NCBI GenBank assembly: GCA_011090425.1
Contig: PHGD01000003.1
Location: forward strand, 47,540-111,539
DNA length: 64,000 nucleotides
Direction: 5' to 3'
DNA from: Nitrospira sp. LK70
GTDB lineage: Bacteria; Nitrospirota; Nitrospiria; Nitrospirales; Nitrospiraceae
Shown: positions 26,760-36,429 of the stretch, in pieces
Layout: each line of letters opens with the position of its first letter
Numbering within the stretch: the first letter of the stretch is position 1
Notes under the pieces: generated by a model
What the model was told of the DNA's origin: nothing
Seen by the model: the letters and a program-made list of their open reading frames with translations, nothing else
Databases searched by the model: none
Translations under genes and position numbers: made by a program

Positions 26760-29700
26760 TTATTTCAGCGCGGTCGGCATAGCGTGGTGCTGTGGATCCA
26801 TCTCTGCCCGCTTGACGCCGATACCGACGGTGCCGAGCGGTTGGATACGGGTATCGCCGACAGGCAATACCCGGAGATAACCCCATTGTCCAGACTGTGT
26901 ATAGGGCAGCCGCTGATTCGACCACACGAAGTCACCGACTTGGCGATATGGGCCGCCCGCCCCGCCGCGCAGGAAGACATCGAGGGTTTCAGACCCGGCA
27001 TACTCGACCACGCTGATCATGTCGGCTCCCGGCATATAGGGCTCGATCGGCCACTCATGCCCTTCGATACCGAACATCCCATTTTGCTCGCTGTTGGCCC
27101 CGATCAGGTGAATCCTCACCGGATCACCAGCATGAGCTTCGATCAACGGGGTCACCGGATCTTCCGGCTTGTCCACGACGCAGGGCTGGAAGATCTTGCC
27201 CAGCGAGCAACCTTGCTCCTCGCGGAACTTGTACGGTTCGGCGCGGTAATTCACGGATGTCAGCCCCGCGACGTTCTGTACATAGGGCATGAACGAGGTT
27301 CCGATGATGTTATCCTCGTCCTGGAAGAAAAGTGCCACGTCACGGTAGTTTCGCTTCCCTACATTTTCTGGTAGCGTCGTGTCCACGACGACGTCCGCAC
27401 GCCAGGAGTTCTTCTGAGAGAGATCAGCGCCGCTCACCGGGTCGCGGTACTGAGATCCTCGCGGGCCGACGATGACCGCCCCGTACAACCCATTCCGTGG
27501 ATTGACGACGATGTTTCCGCCGTCCCACACCAAGGAAGTCGTCTCCTTGTTCAACGGATGGGCATAGTAGGTGTACTGGCGTCGTTCGCCAGGCCCAATG
27601 GTCTGATCACCGCCGTTGTTGCCGACGTTGAGCCCCTGACTATCTTTGGGATTGAAGGACAAGCCTGGCGCAAAGAAGGATGCCCGGCTCGCCTTCATCT
27701 TGTTGGCCAGATTGATCTTGATACAGTCACCCAGATTCACGCGTAACGTCAACGGATGCGGGGTTGCGCTGCTGGAGACCTTGGTCGCCTCTTCCTCAAG
27801 CGCGAAGATCTTGCCTTCCGGCATGGTCATTTCGATCTTGCGCTCGAAGTCCACTTCGATCGCGTCCGGCGCCTTCGGATGGAGTTTCATCGGCCGGTCC
27901 ACCGCCACCACATTGAAGTTCTTGACCGGTGCATCCGCCGGACACACGGAACTCGGCGTGGCAGGAATAGGAAGAGGATTGGTCCCCTTCGGCAACGGCA
28001 TCAGATCCGAGACTGGTTTATCAAGCACCCGCACGATACCCCATCCACCTTCGGCAAAATGCGAGCTTCTGCCGTTGAAGTGGATGTAGTCACCCGCCAT
28101 ACCTTGGAAGCCACCGGCTTTTGTGACCAAATCGTACCGCTCTGCGATTCCGACATGGATCGAGTTCTTCCGATTGGCATCAGCCGCATACCGTTCCGTC
28201 AGGAAGGTATGACCGGAGATGGTCCAAACGTGGGATTCATTCATGAGCTGATGCAACAAGCGGAACACCATGGTGTCCCCTGTGTACGCCCGCACCAAGG
28301 GCGTGTCAGGATCACCGTGGATGGCGCTGCTGAACAACTTCGACGTGTCCGGATTATTCGCGAGGCGCTGCGCAAACGGTTCCGCGCGGAAGTTAAACCC
28401 GCTACCGGTCGTATGCGTGCCGCCGTTGATGTACTTGTTCGGTGCATTCATGATCTTTTCCGGCATCTGAAACGACACCGTTTTCCCTGCTTCCAGCGCA
28501 ACTTCCACCGGTTGACCCGGCGGGTTCCCAGCCTCGATCACGTTGACCGTGTGCGGCACCGTGTCGTGGATGGACACCATCAGCTCACGGAAGCTCCCGC
28601 TCACGCCGGCTCCGATCGGCTCGTTGCTGTGAATATCCGCGATGGGACCGCTGTAAACCAGTTTGCCGTTTTTCGGATCATGATAGGTGGAGCCGTATGG
28701 CTCCACAATCGTCACGCCGAACCCACCATGCGGCCAGGTCGTGGCCCCGAATGCATGGTCATGCCAGAACACGGTCCCCATGTCGACATCCACCCACCAC
28801 CGATATCGAACAAACTCCGGTGAGACGAGATCATTCGACGGGTGGTTGTGCTTGAGCGGCGTGAAGAAGGTAATCTGATCACCCTTGATCTCTTTGATCC
28901 GAACGACTTCCTGACAGCTCTTATCCCGCGGCAATGAAGCCGTGGGATCGTTGCCTTTCTCCAAACAATCCATGCCGATCATAAGTTCAGTGTTCGCATG
29001 GAACTTCGTTGCATCCGGAGCCATCTGAATCTTGATCGACGTGGCACCCGCCTTCGCCCCAGTGACCAGCTTGGCGACCATAGGAGCCGGTAGTCCGTGC
29101 TTGGTCTTCTTCCCCCACATCGTGAATGGCCTGACCGACATTTCATACTCAAATCCGGAGATCACCCCATCCGAGTTTCCAGTATCGAACTGGAAGAAGT
29201 GCGGATGGATATTGACCTTGGACGACTGGAAATTTGTGTAATCGTCGTCATCCCACTCGCTGGTAAGGAGCACATCCACGCAGTCATACACATTGGCACG
29301 AATGACCGCGGGAAGCTTCAGGTCATCATTCGCTCGGGTCAATCGCTCTTCCTCATGCAACAGGTAAATCAAACCGTCTTTATCGACGATCGGCGGCTCA
29401 TTCCCCTGCTTCTTAGACAGTGTGATCGGCATACGAACGAAGTGAATGTTGTAGTGCTTACGATTCGCGTTATCAGGGCAGAGGCTCCATCGGCCATTCT
29501 CGCCCGGTTGGGCCGGCTCGGAGGTCCGTTCGCCCTTGGCGTCCTGGTGAATCGGTTCCAGCCATGGCGCCCCGCTGTGGTTGGCTGAGAAGGGTACCCG
29601 CTTTCCGAAGTGCGGTTTGAATAACGGCCAGGCCATCTTACCTGTCGTTGGGTCAAATAGAATGGCAGGTCTCGTGCTGTCGTCCCACTTGGCGGCCCAC

Positions 29701-31700
29701 GCATACTTCGGATTCTGGGCGGTACTCTCCCGTTCGCCGCGCGCGATGTTGCCGTCCCACTTCCAATCCCACACCGTTGAATCATAGGTGAGGATCTGAC
29801 CTCTCTCGTCATCGGTGTGGCCTGGTTTGCCCTGCGTCGGCACGAACATCTCGACCCAATCCTTGATATTCACGATCACTGGATTAGCCTTCCAGTTGGT
29901 TTTCTGGCTCTTGTCGACGATCTTAAAGGTCTTCCCGAACCAATCGACGGTCGTGCCGATCAGCTTGTCGGAAGAAACGCCAAGCTTCATCCGGCCCTGA
30001 CGGTCGGGCAACTCCCGAAGATCAGGCATGCTGTCCGTGTGGGCCGCTCCCACTTGGAGCGTATTGTAGAATCGGCCATAGCCCCACATCCCGGCCACAT
30101 AGTGATGGGCAACGTGGCAGTGATAGAGAAACTCCCCGGCCAGATGCTGACATCCGCCTCCGCCGCATTCCGGCTCGAGGTCCAACGCTTCAGATGGACC
30201 GATGACTTCGACATCCACGCGATCGGACTTGGTTCTCACCACCGGATACTTTACCGGCCCATCCTGTCCCATCGCCCATAAGTTGTTCGGTTCGGTCCCG
30301 GGACTCCGCTGCCACCGTATTGTGCCGCTATGGGGATGATGAGAATGGAATACTTCAGATCCCCCATGAACCACCCGCCACTTGACAGGGTCTCCCAAAT
30401 ACCCACGGGCGATCGTGGTCGGCGTATCGCCGAACGTATAGGAGCTGTAGCCCATCGACTCGTCTTCAAACCCGAAGTACTCATGCTGAAGATTCAACTG
30501 ATCAATGCCGAACGGTTCGCTACGATAGTTGATCGCTCGTCCGCCGGGACGATACACGTCGGTCAGAGGATCACGTTGAGGTAGGAAATCACCCTTCTTA
30601 TTCAACGGGCGGAACGCTTCATCGCCGACTTCGTGATAGAAAAGCACGAACTCGCGGAAATCCGGCCCCGATCCATTGTCAATGTTCACCTGCCAGCCAC
30701 TCCTGACTTCCGGCGCAGGACCTCCGCTTCCGAGGGCGTCGAAATACTTAGAACCCTTCGGTTCAACCACGAAGGCCCCGAAGAGACCCATGACCGTCAG
30801 TTCACGGTCGTGGCTGTACGAGTGAAATTGCCGAACGCCTTCCTGTATCTGTGGATGAATGTACCATTCGAATTCTTGTGTCTTGCCGGGCGCCACAATG
30901 GACTCGGGATTCGTCGTTGTGGCAGGCTTTCCGCTTGTGCTCACGATCATGCTGGACGCTTGAATGAAGAGGCTGCCGTCCTCACCTTCCATCTGATTAC
31001 GCAACGCCATCTTTACGCAATCGCCCGGGTTCGCTCGAATGACGAGCGGCTGAATGATATCGCCTTGCAAACCTGTCGTGACGGCACCCGGATCATATCC
31101 GTCCTTTTCGCGAGCCGCCTTGTTCTTCGCTTCCTCCTCTCGAACCTTTCCGAGATCCTCCGTCAACACGTACATATAGCCGGGATAAAAGTCGAGCCAG
31201 CGGTTCAACGTGATCTCAACATTGATCATCGAGATATCATACTGCTTCGTCGGAACCCCGGCTGGACAGCGCCCTCCCGAGCTGAGGACAGGCTCACCCT
31301 TCCCGGAATCACTCATGAGAAGGAAGCTGCTGCCGTCTTGACCCATATACTGATGCATCATCGACATATCGTTGAAGACACCGGACGTGTGTTGTGCCTG
31401 CGCATCGGTTTGCGCCTGATGTCCAAGCTTCTCCATCAGGCGATGATGTTGCATTTCCATCTTTTGCGGGTTGTCGGCGCGCCCCTCGATGGCATTCTCA
31501 ATCACCGTCTGGCCCTTCAGCTGCTGCGTCCAGCCCGGCATAGCCACCGGCGTCACATGTCCGTTATGTTGACGATCCACAGTCTCGGCAGCGAACAACC
31601 ACGGCGCCACAACCATGCTGCCGGCCAGCAATACCACCTGGAGCATCCCTGCAGTACCAAACCGGCTCTGCCTTCTAAAAGGTTTAAGAAGATCTCTCAT
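26760..31700 (-). CDS. Giant exported multicopper oxidase (1646 aa)
   Basis: Exported oxidase of 1646 residues from ATG 31700 (GGGAGGC upstream); signal peptide around MLQVVLLAGSMVVAPWLFAA. It is far longer than three-domain laccases (~500-600), so several cupredoxin domains are present, as in MnxG-type enzymes. Copper motifs: FHSYSHDRE (~291), FHSHHPHSGTIRW (~450), HCHVAHHYVAGM (~525; Cys-His with axial Met of a type-1 site), HPHFFQF (~830) and FWHDHAFG (~976). A further His-rich domain has ESHVWTISGH, and the last domain has GIEGHEW. The HCH domain precedes the HPH/HDH pair, the reverse of ordinary laccases. Substrate could be Mn(II), Fe(II), Cu(I) or an organic; not decidable here. FGE genes follow. 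Confidence 0.93.
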   Translation of the reverse strand: MRDLLKPFRRQSRFGTAGMLQVVLLAGSMVVAPWLFAAETVDRQHNGHVTPVAMPGWTQQLKGQTVIENAIEGRADNPQKMEMQHHRLMEKLGHQAQTDAQAQHTSGVFNDMSMMHQYMGQDGSSFLLMSDSGKGEPVLSSGGRCPAGVPTKQYDISMINVEITLNRWLDFYPGYMYVLTEDLGKVREEEAKNKAAREKDGYDPGAVTTGLQGDIIQPLVIRANPGDCVKMALRNQMEGEDGSLFIQASSMIVSTSGKPATTTNPESIVAPGKTQEFEWYIHPQIQEGVRQFHSYSHDRELTVMGLFGAFVVEPKGSKYFDALGSGGPAPEVRSGWQVNIDNGSGPDFREFVLFYHEVGDEAFRPLNKKGDFLPQRDPLTDVYRPGGRAINYRSEPFGIDQLNLQHEYFGFEDESMGYSSYTFGDTPTTIARGYLGDPVKWRVVHGGSEVFHSHHPHSGTIRWQRSPGTEPNNLWAMGQDGPVKYPVVRTKSDRVDVEVIGPSEALDLEPECGGGGCQHLAGEFLYHCHVAHHYVAGMWGYGRFYNTLQVGAAHTDSMPDLRELPDRQGRMKLGVSSDKLIGTTVDWFGKTFKIVDKSQKTNWKANPVIVNIKDWVEMFVPTQGKPGHTDDERGQILTYDSTVWDWKWDGNIARGERESTAQNPKYAWAAKWDDSTRPAILFDPTTGKMAWPLFKPHFGKRVPFSANHSGAPWLEPIHQDAKGERTSEPAQPGENGRWSLCPDNANRKHYNIHFVRMPITLSKKQGNEPPIVDKDGLIYLLHEEERLTRANDDLKLPAVIRANVYDCVDVLLTSEWDDDDYTNFQSSKVNIHPHFFQFDTGNSDGVISGFEYEMSVRPFTMWGKKTKHGLPAPMVAKLVTGAKAGATSIKIQMAPDATKFHANTELMIGMDCLEKGNDPTASLPRDKSCQEVVRIKEIKGDQITFFTPLKHNHPSNDLVSPEFVRYRWWVDVDMGTVFWHDHAFGATTWPHGGFGVTIVEPYGSTYHDPKNGKLVYSGPIADIHSNEPIGAGVSGSFRELMVSIHDTVPHTVNVIEAGNPPGQPVEVALEAGKTVSFQMPEKIMNAPNKYINGGTHTTGSGFNFRAEPFAQRLANNPDTSKLFSSAIHGDPDTPLVRAYTGDTMVFRLLHQLMNESHVWTISGHTFLTERYAADANRKNSIHVGIAERYDLVTKAGGFQGMAGDYIHFNGRSSHFAEGGWGIVRVLDKPVSDLMPLPKGTNPLPIPATPSSVCPADAPVKNFNVVAVDRPMKLHPKAPDAIEVDFERKIEMTMPEGKIFALEEEATKVSSSATPHPLTLRVNLGDCIKINLANKMKASRASFFAPGLSFNPKDSQGLNVGNNGGDQTIGPGERRQYTYYAHPLNKETTSLVWDGGNIVVNPRNGLYGAVIVGPRGSQYRDPVSGADLSQKNSWRADVVVDTTLPENVGKRNYRDVALFFQDEDNIIGTSFMPYVQNVAGLTSVNYRAEPYKFREEQGCSLGKIFQPCVVDKPEDPVTPLIEAHAGDPVRIHLIGANSEQNGMFGIEGHEWPIEPYMPGADMISVVEYAGSETLDVFLRGGAGGPYRQVGDFVWSNQRLPYTQSGQWGYLRVLPVGDTRIQPLGTVGIGVKRAEMDPQHHAMPTALK

Positions 31701-32783
31701 ATATAGCCTCCCCTCGCTTGAGTCCACCTCACTGGATAGACGATTACCGTTATTGAAGTTCTGACAATTTCGCTCGTATGGAATCACTCTAGGTTTGAGC
31801 CCATCGTGTGCGTGTTCCTCCAACGTACAAATGCCGCGTCTTCATTGTGACATTCCGGATGCCGAGGTGATTTGTCTTACACTCACCTCCGCACAGAGGT
31901 TATGAATCTTGAATCACCGGCCTCCTACGTGACCGGCCTTTTGGATGAACTACCGCCGCATGAAAGAGCTGGTGAAGGGTTCCTTCTTGCGAAGGAATGG
32001 GTCATTCGGAGGCCGGTCCAAAATCACCCAAACCTTCACCAGCGTTCGATGTAGAGGGCAATCCTCGTGCCTTTTTGTACGAAGGCTCCTATGAGCAGAA
32101 TTTTGCGAATAGAGACGAGAAGTTAAAATGAGCCTGAACCTGTATCATTGATCAGCAGACTTTGGGGAGTTCTTCTACAGTATGAGACAGCCGCTGAACT
32201 CTATTGATGTCTATCGATGGAAATCATGATGTTACGCTGTCTAGCGGATTGGACAGTGCTTATCTGAGAACTGTGGCATTATGACGCCATGTCAAGACAC
32301 CAAGTCGAAACAGGAGCTTCCGCTCTCGACTTCTCTATGGATGGACTTCCTGTGAGGGTGAGCGATGAGCTGAGCGGTCGAATCAAATTTTCTAACCTGA
32401 TGCCGTACATCGCCAAGTCAGGCAAGCCCTGCAACAATCACGCGACTCTTCTCGACAAGTCCAACCGCGGAAGTACCTGGGAAAAATGCCAGCTCAGCTT
32501 CTGCTGTTCTGCCCTTGTCACCAACTTTGTGAGCTGAACTTTGAAAGGCCGGAGCCAGTCAGGTTTCGTCATGGTGAGTTTTCTACTACCTCGGCGGCAC
32601 GCATACGGGCGAGCTCGCCCGCATGGTGCATGCCGTCTATCAGGGCAGGCACCAGAGCTGACTATCGGCGTATGATTGCTGCCACCTGATCGGAACGACC
32701 GATGGAACGCCGATCATCGCCACTCAGCATATGCAAGACAGCCTGTTCATCCATGAGAACGCCTGATGATGATTACAACGTCC
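31701..32783. other. Long intergenic region with nested inverted repeats and coding debris
   Basis: About 1.1 kb between the oxidase start and the SmbP-barrel stop. Around 31931-32042, three stems interleave or nest: GACCGGCC/GGCCGGTC, CTGGTGAAGG/CCTTCACCAG and TTCCTTC/GAAGGAA. On the plus strand, 32572-32768 reads as coding debris in changing frames: YYLGGTHTGELARMVHAVYQ, then HLIGTTDGTPIIATQHMQDS. No intact gene is supported. No sigma-54 -24/-12 element was found in front of the oxidase. Confidence 0.45.
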
Positions 32784-33710
32784 CTAAAACCCGATGGCCC
32801 CATAGATGCCGGCCGTCCAGAAGTTGTTCACTGTATTGGTTTGACCGGAGGCCAGATGGAAGCGGCTGTCCACACCCAGCCACAACTCTTTCCACACGCG
32901 AAACTCGGCGCCCCCGCCGAACTGAACCCCGATGTCCAAATAATTGATCTGACTCGACGTCGGACTGATGACGTGGAAATCCAGCCCGGCCGGAATAATC
33001 CAGGGCTGGAGATCGGTTCCCTGCCTGAACTTCACCTTGGGAGACACACTGGCGGTGAGCATGGTCATTTGCACCTTAGCCGGCCCCTCCAAATTAGCCA
33101 AACCTTCGGCAGCGCTGGAACTCCACCGCTTGAATTCCAATCCGATCTCGCCGACGAGCGCGATGCCTTTGGCCATGCCCCATAGATCTCGGGTGACCAT
33201 AAGATCCGTTCCACCGCCGATGTAATAGCCGAACTGCCCATCGTTCCCCACACCACTGACCAACTCGCCGTTGCGATCGCTCGTGAGTCCGGCGGCGCCA
33301 CCGCGAAAGAAGACGCGGTTCCCGGTTGACGTCGTACCTTCAGCTAAGACTTCAGCTAAATGCGTGGACGCACCGTCGGCATGTTCGGTGCACGCATCCG
33401 CATGCCCGGTCTTGCCGTGTTGCACCGCTTCCATCAGATGTATGACGCCCATATCCACATGCGGGTTTTTCACTCCAGCCGCTCGTGCATGCTTAAGCGC
33501 TTCCTCCGCGCGCTGAACACAGGCGTCGGCATCTCCCTGCTTCCCATGTGACGCGGCGTCTTTCGCATGCTCGACTGCTTCGCTCACATGTGGATTGGCG
33601 GCGGCAAGCGCTGAGCTGCTCAGCACCGGTGCTCCAAGAGCGAATACCGCGGCGAGTGACACCGCGACAGACCAGACTCTGATGTTCCTCCTGCTCTTCT
33701 GAACCTGCAT
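32784..33710 (-). CDS. SmbP-like His-rich metal-binding domain fused to an outer-membrane barrel
   Basis: Exported protein of 308 residues. Signal peptide SVAVSLAAVFALGAPVLSSSALA. Residues ~38-125 are two imperfect helical repeats dense in His (NPHVSEAVEHAKDAASHGKQ and NPHVDMGVIHLMEAVQHGKT), like SmbP, the small copper-binding protein of nitrifiers. The rest (from ~GGAAGLTSDRNGEL) has alternating beta strands and ends in Phe (GIYGAIGF), typical of an eight-stranded outer-membrane barrel. The start has GGGAGGATATC. A metal-buffering domain tethered to the outer membrane, next to the oxidase, fits copper or other metal handling. Confidence 0.8.
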   Translation of the reverse strand: MQVQKSRRNIRVWSVAVSLAAVFALGAPVLSSSALAAANPHVSEAVEHAKDAASHGKQGDADACVQRAEEALKHARAAGVKNPHVDMGVIHLMEAVQHGKTGHADACTEHADGASTHLAEVLAEGTTSTGNRVFFRGGAAGLTSDRNGELVSGVGNDGQFGYYIGGGTDLMVTRDLWGMAKGIALVGEIGLEFKRWSSSAAEGLANLEGPAKVQMTMLTASVSPKVKFRQGTDLQPWIIPAGLDFHVISPTSSQINYLDIGVQFGGGAEFRVWKELWLGVDSRFHLASGQTNTVNNFWTAGIYGAIGF

Positions 33711-33895
33711 GATATCCTCCCTCCATGGTTACACATCGAGGAGCACGGTCCTCCTTCGAGCAATCCGCTGACAGACACTCCACCTTCTGTGGTGTAAGCT
33801 TGGTGAATAACCAACCCCTTCCATCGTCTCAGGCCCATTAGATTCTTGCATCGCAACCCATTCGACTTGGCCTGGCTCAACCGGAACTCCTTCGT

Positions 33896-34402
33896 TCACG
33901 CGCCCGACTTCTCTATACGCAGGTTCGGACACCAGTCCACTTCTGCGTTGCGTGCCAGTTCCATGAGTTGCATCGGAACCGGACCGGTATGTCGGCCGCG
34001 CGATACTCCTGCACATCGTGAACAAATAAACTGACAGTTGGACAGGCAGGATCGATCAGGGCACCCGCCGTCAGGACGCACTTTGGCCGACTGCCGAAGA
34101 CAATGAGCAACCGGGTCCGGGGCATCGAGACTCCGGCGATAGCAGAGGAGGGCGACATAGAAGTTGATGCGACTCCTGACGGATCTGCCGTCGAGCCTGA
34201 TCAGGACATCGCGTAGATCCCAGGCTTTCTCGATCAACCGTACAACGAGCTCGGCCGATTTTGGAAAATCCTCGAAGAGGGCGATGTACAGCACCCCCTG
34301 TTCACCGGCCTCTACGTCGCAGGTCGGCGCCATCCTGACCAGCCTCAGCAAAGCCGGAGCTTCGACCACCTGCGCCTCAGGAATGGCGATTGAAAGACGC
34401 AC
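33896..34402 (-). CDS. Hypothetical Cys-rich protein
   Basis: A 168-residue protein starting at GTG 34402 with an AGGAG site just upstream. Codon third positions are GC-rich throughout. The N-terminal two thirds is alpha/beta-like (LYIALFEDFPKSAELVVRLI). The C-terminal part carries CPDRSCLSNCQFICSRC (C-x4-C-x3-C-x3-C-x2-C), a possible Zn or Fe-S knot. No family is recognised. An alternative frame gives a 71-residue overlapping ORF at 34377-34592 which I rate lower. Confidence 0.55.
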   Translation of the reverse strand: MRLSIAIPEAQVVEAPALLRLVRMAPTCDVEAGEQGVLYIALFEDFPKSAELVVRLIEKAWDLRDVLIRLDGRSVRSRINFYVALLCYRRSLDAPDPVAHCLRQSAKVRPDGGCPDRSCLSNCQFICSRCAGVSRGRHTGPVPMQLMELARNAEVDWCPNLRIEKSGA

Positions 34403-34592
34403 CGCCGGCTCCTGCGAGGAATTGTACTGTGGGATGATCCGACATCGCCTCGGACTGCGATGTCATAGAGCTACCGATCAATGCCTGCTTCGCCTTAGCC
34501 CGGTGTATCAAGACGGCCGGCCCGAAGTAGGCGAAGGCATCCTTCATATTCGAGAATGCGCGCTGCAACGGTCCTATTTCCTGATCGGTCAC
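34377..34592 (-). CDS. Small hypothetical ORF overlapping the Cys-rich gene
   Basis: A 71-residue frame from GTG 34592 (IGPLQRAFSNMKDAFAYFGP) that overlaps the next gene's start by 26 bp. The first half looks amphipathic-helical, the second half is low complexity. It has no clear ribosome-binding site. The 327 bp upstream of it (to 34919) shows no better gene. Confidence 0.3.
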   Translation of the reverse strand: MTDQEIGPLQRAFSNMKDAFAYFGPAVLIHRAKAKQALIGSSMTSQSEAMSDHPTVQFLAGAGGASFNRHS

Positions 34593-34919
34593 ATATTGTG
34601 TGGTGGTGAAACTTCCCTGACCAACCTTTCCCCCTTTTCAGAGGGTATAGCTGTTTCACGGTCAGACAGCTCAACTCTGCTGTGCGAATTGAGCAATCTT
34701 CGTGCGCAGGGACCAGGAAGGAAGAGTTGGCATTGATAGAAGCGGTGATCGTGAACTTCTCAGGCCTCTTCACTGCGTTGCAGACGGATTATAAGATCTA
34801 AGCGGATAGACAGTCTCGGGATGCGGCTGAACCCTTGCCCATCGTTTCAATGGATTAGACGATCCAGAGACTTGGACAGTTACGACCGAGGAAAGAGGTG
34901 GAATGGGGCAAACACAACG

Positions 34920-36326
34920 CTATTCGATGCTATACGCACGGAGTTTATTGTAGAGACTCGCTCGGCTGATTTTCAGCAATTTGGCTGCTTTCAATCGGTT
35001 TCCCGCGGTTTTCTGCAAAGCGTCCACGATCCGAGTGCGCTCGGTCTGAGCCACAGCCCCACGTGACGCGGACCGCAAACTCTCATCTTCGGTCACCATG
35101 CCATCTGAAACCAGATCATCACACAGAAGCCATGGCCCCGTCGTCGTTACCACAGCCCGTTCGATGTAATGTTGCAATTGTCGGACATTGCCGGGCCAAG
35201 GGGCGTCGCACAACGCCCGCATCGTTGTCTCCGCAACCTGCCGCACTGCTTGGTGGTGTCGAGGGCAGGAAGCAGCGACGAAGTGCCGGACTAACAGCGG
35301 GATGTCTTCTCGCCTCTCTCGAAGCGCCGGTAAAGAAAGCGGTAGGACGGCTAGTCGATAGTACAGATCCTGCCGAAACGTCTTGGCTCCCACCAGTTCA
35401 GCCAGATCTTTGTTCGAGGCAGAGATGACACGTGCGTGAATCTTGATTGTTCGCGTTCCGCCGACCGGTTTGATCTCGCCCTCTTGTAGGACGCGGAGCA
35501 GCTTCGCTTGAAAGGTCGGCGTGGTATCGGCAATCTCGTCGAGGAAGATGGTACCTCCGCCCGCCTCTTCGAATAGTCCACGCTTATTGGCTACCGCCCC
35601 GGTGAAGGCACCCTTCACATGCCCAAACAGTTCGCTCTCGAGCAACGTCTCGGGCAATGAACCGCAATCAACCACGACGAATGGTCGATCCCTCCGGTTG
35701 CTGAGCGCATGAATCGTTTTCGCCAGCAGTTCTTTTCCCGTGCCGCTCTCACCTTGAATGAGGACGGTCGCCGAACTGTCCGCCACCAGGCTGGTCATGT
35801 CGAAAAGCTGCTGCATGACCGGACTCCGGCCGATCAGATCGCCCAGCGATTCTCGCACTGCAGATGGTGGATGTTCCGCTTCCGTCGGCTTCACATCCGG
35901 CATCATCGGAATCCGCTCTTTCCTGAAGAGAACCAACATCGAGCGGACTTCGCCTCGACTCGAAGTTAAGGGAAACGCCTGGCGCATCCCGCAAGCCGTG
36001 CCGTCTCCTCCACTCGAACAAGACACGCACTCCACCCCGGGTGCCTCAAACACCTTTATGGCCGGACAGGTCTCGCAAGGATCCATCCGGTGAGCATACA
36101 CTTCGTAGCACTTGGCGTGAGACCGGTTACTTTTTGCAGTCTGGTCCACTGACCACGCGGCTTCATTCGCGTATACGATGTTGAACGATCGGTCCATGAC
36201 CGCCACGCGGTCGGACAGTCCCTGTGCTAATTGCTTAATCGCTTCGATTCGTGCGGTAATGATGGGATCGACCGACAGTGGTGAGGCGGGGATTTGTGCA
36301 TCAGGCACGATCAGCTCGCTCCTCAA
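34920..36326 (-). CDS. Sigma-54 activator with Cys-rich PAS-like sensor
   Basis: Bacterial enhancer-binding protein of 468 residues from ATG 36326. The N-terminal PAS-like domain (~10-130) contains an unusual cysteine cluster: [16 protein letters not shown], then [10 protein letters not shown] and TACGM. The AAA+ domain has GESGTGKE (~192), the sigma-54 loop GAFTGA (~237), [11 protein letters not shown] and the Arg-finger region; the C-terminal Fis-type helix-turn-helix reads [20 protein letters not shown]. It lacks a receiver, so it is controlled by direct sensing; metal, redox or Fe-S are plausible from the cysteines. It lies just upstream of the copper/oxidase neighbourhood and is a candidate regulator of it. 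Confidence 0.9.
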   Translation of the reverse strand: MRSELIVPDAQIPASPLSVDPIITARIEAIKQLAQGLSDRVAVMDRSFNIVYANEAAWSVDQTAKSNRSHAKCYEVYAHRMDPCETCPAIKVFEAPGVECVSCSSGGDGTACGMRQAFPLTSSRGEVRSMLVLFRKERIPMMPDVKPTEAEHPPSAVRESLGDLIGRSPVMQQLFDMTSLVADSSATVLIQGESGTGKELLAKTIHALSNRRDRPFVVVDCGSLPETLLESELFGHVKGAFTGAVANKRGLFEEAGGGTIFLDEIADTTPTFQAKLLRVLQEGEIKPVGGTRTIKIHARVISASNKDLAELVGAKTFRQDLYYRLAVLPLSLPALRERREDIPLLVRHFVAASCPRHHQAVRQVAETTMRALCDAPWPGNVRQLQHYIERAVVTTTGPWLLCDDLVSDGMVTEDESLRSASRGAVAQTERTRIVDALQKTAGNRLKAAKLLKISRASLYNKLRAYSIE

Positions 36327-36429
36327 CATGAAGAGCTTACGGAATGTGGTTGATGGTCTATAGCATGAAAATGAAAGCAACGAACGAAATCATCGGCCTT
36401 TCTTCATTTCAGCCATAAGCCATCTGCCG

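Noticed and set aside
27756..28823. 355-codon plus-strand frame opposite the multicopper oxidase
   Set aside because: Antisense shadow: Arg/His-rich composition with no motifs, while the minus strand carries clear copper-site motifs across the same bases.
30633..31706. 357-codon plus-strand frame opposite the oxidase N-terminus
   Set aside because: Composition typical of reverse-complement coding; the oxidase signal peptide and ribosome-binding site are on the other strand.
31701..31870. Sigma-54 (-24/-12) promoter in front of the giant oxidase
   Set aside because: I looked for GG-N10-GC with TGGC/TTGC context because two sigma-54 activators are near; no acceptable match was found.
32289..32689. 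Small plus-strand genes in the long intergenic region
   Set aside because: Short overlapping frames change coding character repeatedly; better explained as debris than as intact genes.
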